Source: Acanthopleura granulata
Taxonomy: Eukaryota; Mollusca; Polyplacophora; Chitonida; Chitonidae
Reading direction: 5' to 3'
Assembly: GCA_016165875.1 (NCBI GenBank)
Contig: JABBOT010000080.1
Coordinates: forward strand, 37,739,281 to 37,803,280
Length of the DNA: 64,000 nt
Positions within the stretch are counted from its first letter, which is position 1, and every line of letters starts with the position of its first letter. Below the pieces are notes generated by a model. It had not been told where the DNA came from. It ran no database searches and was given only the letters and a program-made list of their open reading frames with translations. Positions 32,033-44,000 of the stretch are shown one piece after another. A program made the position numbers and the translations under genes.

Positions 32033-35000
32033 CTGAAAGAAAAGAAATAGCATTCTGTCGATTAATGGCCTTTACCGATCATTTAAAGGGAGATTACGTT
32101 GGGAAACAGAAAAGCCTTCTAGCTGAAGTGTCTGCAAAATAAATGAATTGAAAATAATTTTCAAAGAAGGTAAACAAACTGCAGTAATACCAGAAGATTA
32201 TGGAACCAAAGCAAATGTGTCCTCCACTTTCAAAAACTCAACCATGTTGTTAAGGCCCAGGTAATTTTAAAGCTTCAGGCTTCAATTACAATATTCACTT
32301 CATATTCTCCAATAGATCTGCAAAACAGCCCAGCAGTCAAAATAGTTGACAGACGAAGCAGCAGATATACATCAAGTGTTGAAAAACTTCAAACCTTCTT
32401 AACGCCAGTACCATTATGATCCACACCAAATTTCATGAAGATCTGTTCATTAGTTCTGCAGATAACATAGTAGACGCTGGACATCATAACATTGTGTGGA
32501 GGTCTCCCATACTTGGGAGGAGACATGATAAAGACCATCGGTCAACAAAAAGCCCCAAATCCCAATTCACATGAGAACAAACTTATTCTTACTCTCTGAT
32601 TAGGAATCCTCACATTACACCAGCGGCCTTCGATCTCATGACGGTCATACCGTAAACACTTCTCTTGTGCATCATACTCTTTGAAGCGCACAAACCCATA
32701 TCCCTTTGATTCTCCGGTTCGTCCATCTCTTTTGACCTGACAATGAAAGATTAGTCAATTTCAAGAAGAACATCGAGAAGAAAGGCAATTATGAATTGTA
32801 AACTCAGCCCCGATATCTCTATAAACCTAAGCAGTGATTACAAATACAGATATCTAACCTTTATGAACCAGGAATTACAAATGCAGAGATTTTACCTGTA
32901 TGAACCAGCAATTACAAATGCAGAGATATTACATGTAGAAACCATTAATTACAAAAGAAATGATCTTACCTGTATGAACCAGTTAATACAAAAGCAGATA
33001 GCCCCTGTATGAGCAAGTAATTACAGATGCAGAGATTTCACCTGTGTGAACAGGTAATTACAAAAGCGGGCATCTTTTCTGTATGGACCAGTATTAAATC
33101 ACAAATGCAAAGAGATTTAACCGGGTTAGAATTTCGTACGACTGGGTGAGAATCCAGCTTGATTCTCTGTTGTGCCCATCATGCAATTGCACAGAAGAGA
33201 CACAAGAGATCTTACCTGTATGAATAAGTAATTACAAACATGAGATCTTACCTGTGCGGAACAGCAATTACAAACAAGAAATCTTACCTGTATAAATCAG
33301 TAATTACAAACATAGATCTTCCAAGTATGAGCAAGTAATTACAAATGCAGATATCTTAACTGTGTGAACCAGGAATCACAAAAGTTTTGTAATTAGAGAT
33401 CTTAACTATGAACCACTATTCAATCAAAATGCAAACAAATTTAACAGGGTTAGAATTTCATAAGACTACGCAAAAATCCAGCTTGATTCTCTATTGAGCC
33501 CATCACAAACATGCACAGAAACAGCCAAATTTCAGTCAAATCTATTAATTAAATTTATTATTCAGACCATTTCAAACCCATTGACAAAACTACATGTTAC
33601 TTTTCCCAAAGGCTGTTCTCAGTGTCTATTTTTAGTAGATGGGTCCTCCAGTTTCCACACTCAAACATTTGTGCCCCTTGAAGCCTATGTCTCATTTAAA
33701 TCAGAGTGTGGCAAGCAACCTCCATGCAGTAGGTCATAACATCTTCTTGAAAATAAAAATGTAAATCTGATATCTACCTGAGAAAAGAGATTATTTTTTT
33801 TTTACCCTGATCACTAAGGAGTTTACACATTGTATTAAATAGTGAAAACCTTAGCTACTGGTCCTGATTCTTCAGAATATTACCTTCCAGCCAATCCGCA
33901 CTCACAGTACATAAAAACTTTGACAGTGCCACATAAACAACCTGGACACGTGAAAACAGTAAAAGCAACCCTTCACGGTCATCATTCTTTTCTTTTCAGA
34001 GATTCCATTTGCATTCGCATTAAACCCACACTAGGCGAGTCCTTGCGGAGACGGGTTCGTGGATTCGCCGTGAAACACTAAACCCGTGTCTGGGAGTTTA
34101 TCTACATCTCGAACCAGTAACTACAAACCCACCAAGGCATTACCTGTACAAATGTGACTTCTCCAAACTGGTTGAAGTAATGCCTCATTCCATCTTCTGA
34201 GGTTTTCCATGGCAGGCCCAACACTATCAGGTCACTACCACCTCGCTCACCTAACCTTTTGCACTTCTGTGGAGGGCTGCCACCTTGATCTGTACTTTTT
34301 CTTTTAGTTTCTAAACAAAAATGTATATTTCTGGATTCATGTTCAATGCATGTTAAAACTTAAATATTTTTAGATTCATGTCTGTGCATCACCCAAACTT
34401 TATTATGCTAATGATTATTCATGGCCAATGTGATAGAAAACTGCTTCACTTACAGGCAATAGGACAGAGAACACCAAAGGCTGCTTCATATATAGAGAAA
34501 ATGAGACAGAGAACAAGACACTGGTTTTTGCATCTGTAGCCAACTGCAGAGAGAACATGATGGGCTTCTTCAATTATAGGCAATGGGATATGAAAGGCTG
34601 CTTCACTTATAGAGAATAGGAAAGAGAACAGCATATGCTACTTCACTTTTCTGCAATGACAGAAAACATGATAGGCTGCTCCATTGATAGGCAATGACAC
34701 ACAGAACACAATAGGCTGCTTCACTTATCCATAGGCAGTGGGACAGAGAGCATGATCGTCTGTTTCACTCATAGACAATAGGACAGAGAACATGTTAAGA
34801 TTGCTCCACATATAGACAATCGGATAGAGAACAGGGCAGGCTGCTTCATTTACTGACAATGGAATAGGCAATGGGATAGACAACAGGAGAGGCTACATCA
34901 CTTGTGGGCAGTGGGATAGAAAACATGATAGACTGCTTCACCAGGATAGAGAATATGACATGCTGCTTCACTTATGGCTAGTCTTAGTTGGATAGAGAAT

Positions 35001-37168
35001 ATGAAAGGTGGCATCACTAAGCTCCAAACGGACAGAGAACATGATAGCCTGCTTCACTTATGGGCAGTCGGAGTGGGACAAAGACAACAAGGTGCTTTAC
35101 TTAAAGACAATGGGACAGAGAACATCGGATCCTAACCTTATGTCCTCCACCCATCATGGCAGGACTGTCAGCATATGATCCACTCACCATACACCGACCA
35201 TATGCTGATCTTAGGCCAATGGTGAGGAAATTTGCTGTCATCATCGGCGTATCATCCAGCCATCACACAAGGATGATGGTTGGATCACGGCTCCACAATC
35301 TGCGATAATTTTGTGACATTATCTGGCTTCAATCTTCTAGCTTTAGGTTAAAGTTACACATTTGTTTTGCTATCTTATAAAAGTGTGATCATTGTGCGAA
35401 AACCTTTCTAATTCCGATAAATTGGCACTATTTTAGATCCAGAGCCTTCTAAGGAAAAATTTATAATCAGCTTATGTAAATCCCTCATGATCGTTACAAA
35501 ATACCTCAACCTGACGCAGTTTTGTATGAGGGAGGTCATATTGGTGTCTTTGGTATACTGCTCATGTAATGATTACAGTGTTTCCCAAAAATAAGAGGTG
35601 ACGACCTTACAATCCTCTTCAGCTGATCTCAAATTGGCACCATTTTGGTCACACCACTACGTTCATCACACTGCTCTATGCAGTGAATGCAAAATCAAGC
35701 TTGTCGAAAATGGGCCACAGTGGCCTTTCGATCCTCACTTCTCGGAGGCACAAGTTGAAAATCATGAACATCACTTTCCATTCTCCAGAATGGAATAAAT
35801 AGTAACATCAAGGAAACACATCACCTGGAAACAGGGGCCGAGTGTTAGATACAGTACCCGGGTATGTCCCATTGGGGCTTGTCATGGCCTGGCAATGACA
35901 GAAAGTCATCAAACGAGTTCAATTAGTGTTTATGTGGCTGGGGTCAGCACGTCTGAATGATCGGTGCGCTGAAAATCGATACATGTACCTTATAATGACA
36001 ATACACGCTGATCAAGACACACCGACCATCCAGCCATCATCAAAGGATCACGTCAACATCTGCACAGGGAGGTGAACATGGGTAGCATATGTTCAGCTGA
36101 TGGTCAGCGTGTCAGGGGCCAACCCTCCTTGTATCATGGGACCACGATGGGCGTAGGATTTAGGGTTAGGATCCGACTGTACTGTACAGACAACGGGACA
36201 GATAACATGATAGGCTGCTTCACTTATCTATAGGCAATGGTACAGAGAACAAGATCGGTTTCTTCACTTATAGGCAAAAAGATGGAAAACATGATAGGCT
36301 ACTTCAATACTGCGCTGTGAGATAATATGACAAGCAATGTGATAGACCACATAAAAACGCACAGGAATACAAATGTCAAGGAAACAAAGGGCTTAAATTG
36401 CTGCTTACTTTTATAAACAAGAAAAATGTTCATATGTTTCTCTTTAGGGTCAATGTGACAGATGAGCACAAGGTAGGCTGCATCACTTTGTATTTCATAC
36501 AGAAGATTTATTTATTTATTCATTTATTTATATCATTGGGGTTTTTAACTCAAGGATATATCACTCATATGATGGCAGCCAGCATATTAACCTGGCAGGA
36601 AACTGGGCAGTGCCAGAGGGCAACCCATGGCCTTCCCACATCCATTCAGAGAGAAAGCCAGCTTGAGCTGAGCTTGAACTCACCAAGATCGCACTGGTGA
36701 GATGCACCAAGAACATATTTTTCAAATTGCTAGACTGAGGTAAATTTCTTGAACATTTGAAAACCAGCTTTTCACAAAAAACATCTGAGAAGGGGGTCAC
36801 TGACTAACAATCCCACCAATCTAGTCTTTACAACTGCTGTATAATTCTACGGCATTCTGAATGAAAAGTAGAGTTTATATCATAGTAATTTAGTTTTTAA
36901 ATTTAATAGCTATACCTTTAGGAAACACTGCTAGGTAAACTCTGGTCCCCCATGTGGATTCATTGTTGCCCCCTGGGGGAGGGAACAGTTTGCCGTCAGA
37001 CACGCGGATGCCACGCATTGAACCCGTGTCTGGGTTTCGAAACCTAAGTCCGCATGCTTTTGGAAAGAGAGCAGCTAGACTGCTCAGCAACAACGTCCCA
37101 TCCTCTTCACAAGGGATTTCCATCGGTTCGTCATTTTCTCCAGATGTCACTTGCACGTACGCTGACAT
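32003..37168 (-). CDS. TDP-43-like copy B, apparently ending after RRM1
   Basis: Exons on the minus strand are 37168-36916, 34310-34144 and 32736-32593, plus a provisional last exon at 32032-32003; predicted length is 197 residues. Residues 1-84 form the TDP-43 N-terminal domain (LLLSSLAALFPKACGLRFRN). The NLS-like basic residues KRK (87-89) and KCKR (100-103) follow. RRM1 at about 110-186 has RNP2 LIVLGL and RNP1 KGYGFVRF (151-158). Exon 1 has exactly the same coding length (253) and intron phase as copy A, so this is a DNA-level tandem duplicate and not a retrocopy. I found no RRM2 and no Gly-rich exon in the minus strand down to copy A. Splicing into the provisional exon adds nine residues before TGA. 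The protein could dimerise and bind UG-RNA weakly but would lack the aggregation-prone tail. Alternatively an RRM2 exon lies in a form I missed. Confidence 0.88.
32840..33525. repeat. intronic minisatellite carrying repeated 5' splice-site motifs
   Basis: The roughly 36-base unit contains ACCTGTATGAACCAG and AATTACAAATGCAGAGAT and recurs more than ten times. A longer block beginning GGGTTAGAATTTC and including ATCCAGCTTGATTCTCT occurs twice (33119-33205 and 33438-33523), so there is higher-order structure. In the transcribed (minus) orientation at least four units read CAGGTAAGA, a near-ideal 5' splice site; others read CAGGTAAAA or CAGGTGAAA. Confidence 0.85.
33526..34143 (-). other. remaining part of intron 2 of TDP-43 copy B
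   Basis: No gene or clear repeat is seen between the minisatellite and exon 2; frames at 33494-33739 and 33842-34081 have no recognisable content. Confidence 0.5.
34440..35120. repeat. intronic minisatellite, about 40-bp unit, left block
   Basis: The unit reads like GGCAATGGGACAGAGAACAT followed by GATAGGCTGCTTCACTTATA and is repeated about 16 times with drift. It continues at 36195-36330 on the far side of an inserted element. It lies within intron 1 of TDP-43 copy B. Confidence 0.9.
35126..36175. mobile_element. 1.05-kb terminal-inverted-repeat element inside the minisatellite
   Basis: The left end CGGATCCTAACC and following TTATGTCCTCCACCCATCAT pair with the right end, whose reverse complement reads CGGATCCTAACCCTAAATCC then TACGCCCATCGTGG; about 28 of 34 bases match. 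The interior has related subterminal motifs (ACCGACCAT, CCAGCCATCA) near both ends and no transposase frame. This is a non-autonomous DNA transposon of unknown superfamily. No clear target-site duplication was found. Confidence 0.75.
36195..36330. repeat. intronic minisatellite, right block
   Basis: ACAGATAACATGATAGGCTG and CTTCACTTAT blocks continue the 40-base array interrupted at 35126, showing that the array predates the insertion. Confidence 0.8.
36506..36702 (-). mobile_element. SINE family A, diverged
   Basis: The plus strand starts with TTTATTTATTTATTCATTTA, continues through TGATGGCAGCCAGCAT and CAACCCATGGCCTTCCCACA, and ends near ACTCACCAAGATCGCACTGG, the reverse complement of the family A tail, core and B-box region. 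It sits in intron 1 of TDP-43 copy B, opposite to LPCAT3 and in the same direction as its host gene. Confidence 0.75.
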
Positions 37169-37722
37169 TTTCCCACACCAAGTTTGATTGGCGCCGACCT
37201 GGATAGAGCTTTATCTGTACCATAGATAAACAAATCCCAGAAACATCGTTTGCTGAAATCTCAAAGACACAGGCCTTTCTGTTTATGGTTGATCGGTTCT
37301 CAAAACCCCTCGTGCTTCCGTCAAAATGGCCGTTCATCAAAACAAAGACGGATCGCACTGAATTTCTGCTAAAATATTTATAAAATCATTCACAATATGC
37401 ACATTGCTCTTATCTTCGATATACAAAGTCATACAGAAAAGCGACCACTTGCTGTAATAAAAACGTTTCTCTGGTGGTAGTTCAGTTTAGAGCGGCTGTT
37501 ATTCGTTTAGAGAGTGCACAGGCCACGTGGTAAGTTTGCCCAAAACAATGTTGATCTCAGCCGAGTAAAACGGACTACTTTTTACCGTATTCCCCACCCC
37601 ATCTCCCCTCTGAGTAGCAAATAAAGCTGTTATCATTATACAAGTATAACATTATAGTTGCTTTCTCATCATAATTTGGGGTAACTTCTTGTCATCATCA
37701 CATCACCACTACCTCCACCACC

Positions 37723-37756
<34 letters not shown>

Positions 37757-38030
37757 TCATCGTCACTGAACCGGAGTACTCTTTTATTAGGTTTGGAAGC
37801 ACTGTAGGAACTGCTTACAGCTCAGTTTAACTTAGCCAAACAAAACTTATTTCTTATGACGTGTTGTATCACGACAGCTTTGTCGTCATGGGTTGTTATG
37901 TTGTGGACCATTCTCCGTTGGCGGATGGATACAATGTCGTTATCGATCACATGGTGATAGAGGTCAACCGAGGCACGCTCTGGAGTTTGGGCTGCTCGAC
38001 ATAGCGCCCTCTGCTGGTAAACATTGGAAG
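37169..38030. promoter_or_regulatory. divergent promoter region between TDP-43 copy B and LPCAT3
   Basis: The 862 bases separate two divergently oriented ATGs. CAAAATGGCCG at 37322-37332 is the YY1-like block also found in copy A, with CCCTCGTG and AAAACAAAGACGGA around it. A CAC/CAT trinucleotide microsatellite lies at 37707-37762. GAAGATGGCGTCGGC around the LPCAT3 ATG also resembles a YY1 site. A shared bidirectional promoter is possible but not shown. Confidence 0.5.
37707..37762. repeat. CAC/CAT trinucleotide microsatellite
   Basis: About eight CAC triplets followed by about eight CAT triplets, in the divergent promoter about 270 bases upstream of the LPCAT3 start. Confidence 0.95.
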
Positions 38031-41000
38031 ATGGCGTCGGCTGCTGACGGGTTGTTTGGCATCCTATCCGAAAAAATAGGAGCGACAGAGGATAGTTTAC
38101 GGCTTATAGCCTCTCTCTTTCTAGGTGAGGCTTTTGCAGTGTTTGACACGCCTTGTGTAATAATTGCGACTGTTGTTTTCATGTACAAGTGTTGTCATTG
38201 AAAAGTAATGTGTTGAGACTTGGTAAAGTTCGCATGGCCTGTTTGTTGACATCATACAACCTCACACCTTGTAGAGAGGGACCAGTGTCTGTGAATAAAT
38301 CGGGCCGACTGCAACGACAACGCATTTGATTCAGTAAAGTATTTGCTCGCTCATGTAATCAAGACATTTTCGGAAAATTTCAAAGATAACTCCTACAGTT
38401 CATTGAGGCACTATCCAAGAAATGTTCATTCGCACATTTGAAGGGCACTAAGTCTTCGTCCATGAACCATAAAACATGAAAACGCTCGTAATGATGAATA
38501 ATCGTACTGCACTTAAATCAGTGTAAAAACATATGCCATATTAGCGATTCATAAGTGATGTATTCTAAAATGTTCAAAACGAGCACTTGTCAGACTGTCT
38601 AGCAATATGTAATTATACAGTGTAATTTTTAAGTCTGTTGCTTTGGTAGATGTTGGGTAGTATTTTCTGCGTTACGGACGCTTACATGTGGCCAAACCTT
38701 TTCAAATTCGGTGTATCATTCAAGTCTGTCAGTCTCGTACTATTCTTGGAAGGATGCAAGTTCACATATATACCTGTAGTAAGGCTGTAGTTAGAATATT
38801 GTAGGTCCTTACCCTTTTACTAGACTGGTGTGTTAAGTTTCATGACTTTGAGGATAAAATTCATGACTAGTTTATAACATTATGTAGGGATGTTGCATAT
38901 GAGTTTGTTCCTATCATCACATCCTTTAACTGTTAGATTATAGCTGGGTTAGCAGTCTGAGATGTTATGATAGATTTAAAATAGAATTAAATATTACTGA
39001 GTTCTTTCTTAGGAATTAAATGTTGTGTAGTTAGGAAAGTAAGATATAGTAGAATTTTCATATTCAACATGCTTATAGAGTAGACCTAGACGATTTAGTG
39101 ATGGTTAAATGCTTTTATATGTGTGCATCATGTTGTCTGTAAATGCAGTGTTTTTGTTGCTACAAAACGGCAAATCTTAGTTAGCCTTGTGTTGATTTGG
39201 GCTCTCACAGTCAGGCAATTAATTGTCTTCTCTGAGGTCCTCACTGGCGCTATCAAAGCCCTACCCTAGTGCATCCTGGGCAGTCAGTCTTGCAGTCAAT
39301 CACAGTTATAGTCTTGTAGTCTTTCTTGAACTCAAAGTCATCAGGAGTTACCAATACTGAGTTAGGGTCAGTAGGTCTCCAGTCAATCCAGAAAGCCACA
39401 CATACAAAAAGATGTCCCCAAAGCTTAGACAACCAGCAGTTAGCAACACCCCTAAGACCTGCTCTGTTACCTACCCAACACATTGCACAAAAATATCACA
39501 TGTTAAATATCTGTATGACTTGCTTCATCAGTGAGGTGTTTGTTGTGGAAAGTTGGGACCTTAATTCCAGAAGTAGTTGACAAGATTGTTTGTATCATAA
39601 AGAGAGAAAGGAGATGCTTATTGTCAGAGTCTGCTAATGATCTGTTATTGTCATCAGGCAATTATCTTATAGGAGTGTGCTCAGATGCTAATGAAACTTT
39701 AATATTAAAGAAGATCGGGGAAGTATTAGACAATTTGTGGTAAAAGAGTATAATTTGAAGATTTGAAAACAACCGTCAAGTTTTTTTTAGATTGGAGGCA
39801 ACAAATTTCAAGGTAGATCATAACTCATGCTTAATGGCGAATAATAAATACCTTCATGTAAAAGGGAACGTAACTGGTAAAATAGTGACTGTGAACTTTT
39901 GATCTGTCAGTTAATCAGAACGCAGAATTATGTAAAGCCCAATCAGCAGATATCACATGAATTGGGCCCATACATCGTTACTATTCTGTCTGTTGAATGT
40001 ACATAACACTACTCATATATGGATACGAATTCAACTCGATAATGGACCGTTGACTGCTGTCCCATGTTTTGTCAGTGCACAGACAAGAAGGAAGAGCTGG
40101 CAGGATGCCAGGGTGTGCAGATTTTTGCTGCACAAACAGCACGTCAAGTACAGACAGGAAGGAACTTGGCTTATCACTTCACTGCTAGAGAGCGGTGGGC
40201 CAGAGTCTCATCAGCCAGCAAGCATCGAATTGGTACAATGTCGGCGTCTTCTGACAGCTATGTGAGCTTGCGATGATGAAGGATATGTTTTTTAGACTAC
40301 GTCTAAACAGTTATCGGATATTGTTTTTATAATTTTCAAACTTTACTCTCTTCACTACAGTTTACCTTATACTTCCTCGGTCTTCTCCTTCAACGTTTGA
40401 AGAACATCATACCATTGGTACTGAATGATAACCATTCTCAGACAACATGGAGCTTAGATCCTGGACAGCTGCCTATATGGTCCCACAGGAAAATTTTATG
40501 TCACCTTATAGTTGGAGCTCGTCCTAATGTTTGGTTATCACTGATGCCCAGGTCATCCAGCTGATAGAAATATCCAAACCCTGCGTAGTTATACCATGTT
40601 TTAATAGTAATCCAGTGGTATTCTTGAGTACAGTGTGGAACTCCAATCAAATAAAATCATACAAACAGAAATCCAAACATTTGAATCAAACATGGTGGTA
40701 TGCTGATTTTTACAAAATGTTCCTTTTGGAATAAAAGTGGAAAAGAAAATGTTCCCATGGTTGAGCTGCAACACATGAATTAGCAAAAAATAACATGGAA
40801 GATTCCACAGAGTTTTCTTCAAATTCATCTGGATCGACAGTCACAGTGTGCTCGCTAGGACTTGGAAGACGGAGTGAAAATGAAATACCAGGGAGTGCAC
40901 ATACCCCTTGCTTTTATGCGCCCTCTCCATTTGACTTCCCCTCCTCCCCCTCAAGTAGTCTACATTTTAATGCATCGTAAGCAATACTGAAACTAAGTAA

Positions 41001-44000
41001 TCATAAGTATTAACAATAAAACACATACTGACCCTCGTGTCAAACAGACCATAGATCACATCATTGGACTCAGATTGTTTGCGTCGAGCATCATTTCCAC
41101 CTTATGCGAGAACAATATTTATTTTCTGTTTATTATTTATACTTAACAGTATCATGATTTTGTGTATTTAAAGAAATTTTAAGCAATGGTTTTAGCCACA
41201 GGCCTTCAAAGACTTGTTAACAGCTTGACATTGTACACATGAGACGTAGTATGACATCATGTCTTCTTGCATGACCTAGGAATACAACAATTCATTTAAG
41301 TTGTGAGCTTAGATTGGAACATCTTTACAATAACAAAGTGTTGCATTTTCAACATCACGGGGTCTGAGTGTGTAATATCAAAATGTAATAACAAAAGTGA
41401 AATATGTATCTTATGAAATACCACTTTTAAAAGTGAAGGAAATACTGGGATTTCACTGATGTATAAATAGTAAAGATGGTTACATGATAAACATGCTGAA
41501 AGGTTGTTGAGGCTCAGATAAGGCCAGTCACACACTTCTGTGACCACAACCTGGGTTTGAACACCTTAGGTGGGGTAGCGTCCTTTTCAGACTAACTTGG
41601 ATAAAGGTGTGGTTTTGTAGTAGTTTTTTACTTGTTGTCTTGTAGACCTTTAGTTTGTAAAGGCACTCTTTTTGTCTGGCGTAAATGTCTTCAAATGCCA
41701 GCTTATAAACTGAATAAATACAGATATTAATGAAAAATACATTATTAGCCTTTATGTAGCCTAGTGCTGACAATGTATCAAAAGATGATATTGATTCTAA
41801 TTTCAATGTTTGTGATAGTGTACAAACCCTTAAGGTAAACATGAGCTTAAGATACATGAAAGACAAATTTGCATGCCCTAGAACATGTAATACATCATTA
41901 TGCATCTTGAATAGTTATCCTATTGTGTGTTCTCTTATTTTTTCAGGATACCCTTTAGCATTTATTTACCGTCAGTTTCTCTTTGGAAAACGCCCAGAAG
42001 TACAGCACATCTACTTCTCTCTCACTGGTCTTGCTCTGTGCTACTTTAACTTTGGTGAGTTCATGGATCACGTGATGTTGTTAAATTAACCCCACATACA
42101 TGTATGCGTGTTGTTTGCTGAGTTTATAAATAGTGAAATGAATTCTATACATGTATGACCCTGACTGGCTTAAAATAGGTAAAATGCCCATTTTATTGCT
42201 GCCAGTGGTCTGCTCACCAGTGAAGTTGTTTTGAGTTCTGCTGCTGAAGGGTAGACTGCTGTCTTAAATCAGGAGGCCCCTGTTAAAAGGCGATTTTTTT
42301 TTTCGGGATTCTGCAAAGTTTCCCTCTGTCAAAAACTGTCCCACCTTCAGACGAGAAAAATATGCTCAAGCTCAGCAAAGCTGAACACCAGTCATAGAGA
42401 TAAGTAGATCTTTGCTTGTGATTTGGTAAACCTGTTGGTGTGTCTGGCTGGACATTTTGTTGCTGTCTAAGCTGCAGCCATGTTAAAAAGGCTGTCAGGT
42501 ATCATGAATGTTAAAGGATTAAATACATTATCCCAGACTTGTCTTGTTTATTCTTATCATTGCCTTACAGGTGGAGATCTTGTACATTCCGTAATCAACA
42601 TATTGGCCATTTATGTACTGCTTGTGGTATGTGGTGGTAACAAGTTCTCTGTTGTAGCAGCTTTCATTATCAACACAGTAAGTAATCAAAAGATAACCTT
42701 TTCAGTTTTTACATCTTTTCATAGCAGATCAACAGTTTTCAATAAGGTTTCAGTGTACTTTTTGTGCAGGTTGATGTGACAAGATGGTGTCCATCATAGT
42801 GAAGACAGATATTGTCATCCTCATCAATACAATAAAAAATACATTTTTTATTGTACCAAGTTTTTAAATGTTGCATTGTTGTAATTAAGGAGAATGGTAA
42901 ACCCTGGAGTCTTCATGTCTGTATTACAAATAAAAGAGACAGGTGTTATCCTATTATTGCATAATTTTATGCTTGCTAATTCATATTAAAAATAAAACTG
43001 AAACCACTTCTGCATCTTCAGACTGAAACATGACCTACAATGCCAGTAGATGGCAGATGTGTGTAACAGTGGTAATGTTTTGGCATGCTTCAGGCTTATC
43101 TCTGCTTTGGCTATGATGCCATTGGAAGTGCAGACCAGTATGACATCAAGTGGACAACCCCTCATTGTGTACTGACTCTACGACTTATAGCTGTTGTGGT
43201 AGATGTCTACGACGGCCAGAAGAACCCTGTAAGTCAGCTTACTGGAGATGTATTTACATGTCAGACTGTGATTTTATGTGTATAGTACATGTATTGTCAT
43301 TGTCTCAAAAATATCTTCAAGGTATATTTGTCTGTGTCCAGTCGTACATGGGAAGATCTCTCTAGCAACCTGCAGATGATCGTATGTTTCCCTCGGGCTC
43401 TGCACGGTTTCCTCCTACCATGATGCTGGCTGCCGTAATATAAATGAAATATTCTTGAGTACGCCGCAAAACACCAATCAAATAAATAAATAAATGAATA
43501 CATTTGTGGGCCCCGACAAAAGGCCTGCATAAGCTTTCATGCTATCGGCATGTGCACATTTTTGGTGTATGCGGGGAATTACAGGTTAAGCGGATAGTCC
43601 AGTTGTGCGGAGTCATCCTACGGGCACATCATGTTGAGGTTCACGATCCACCATGTTGTCCTTTGATTTTGAAGTGTCTGGGTGAGCTGTCTTTTGATGC
43701 ACCTTCAGTTCTACACACGTTACTATCTGGCCGTTAAAATGGTAATCTACACCTGTAGTGTAAGTGGTAGCAAATATTCCAAGATTCAGTTCTGCAGGTG
43801 CAAAAACATTTCCAGAGAGACGACGGACACTCTTGATAATGTCTGTGCGTCTTTCCTCCAGAGGGCAAACAACACCACCACCGGAAATCTCAACGAAACT
43901 CTTTTGAATTATGATCAGATTTGGATTTCTCTAGATCAGAATGAACTGAATACATTTGATATATCCACTATAAAGAACATTCTGTATCTGACATTCATTG

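Noticed and set aside
32840..33525. possible CRISPR-like array
   Set aside because: Units are adjacent and diverged without unique spacers of constant size, and the host is eukaryotic; it is a minisatellite.
41528..41905. 125-codon minus-strand frame in LPCAT3 intron 1
   Set aside because: No recognisable motif, AT-rich composition and no splice support.
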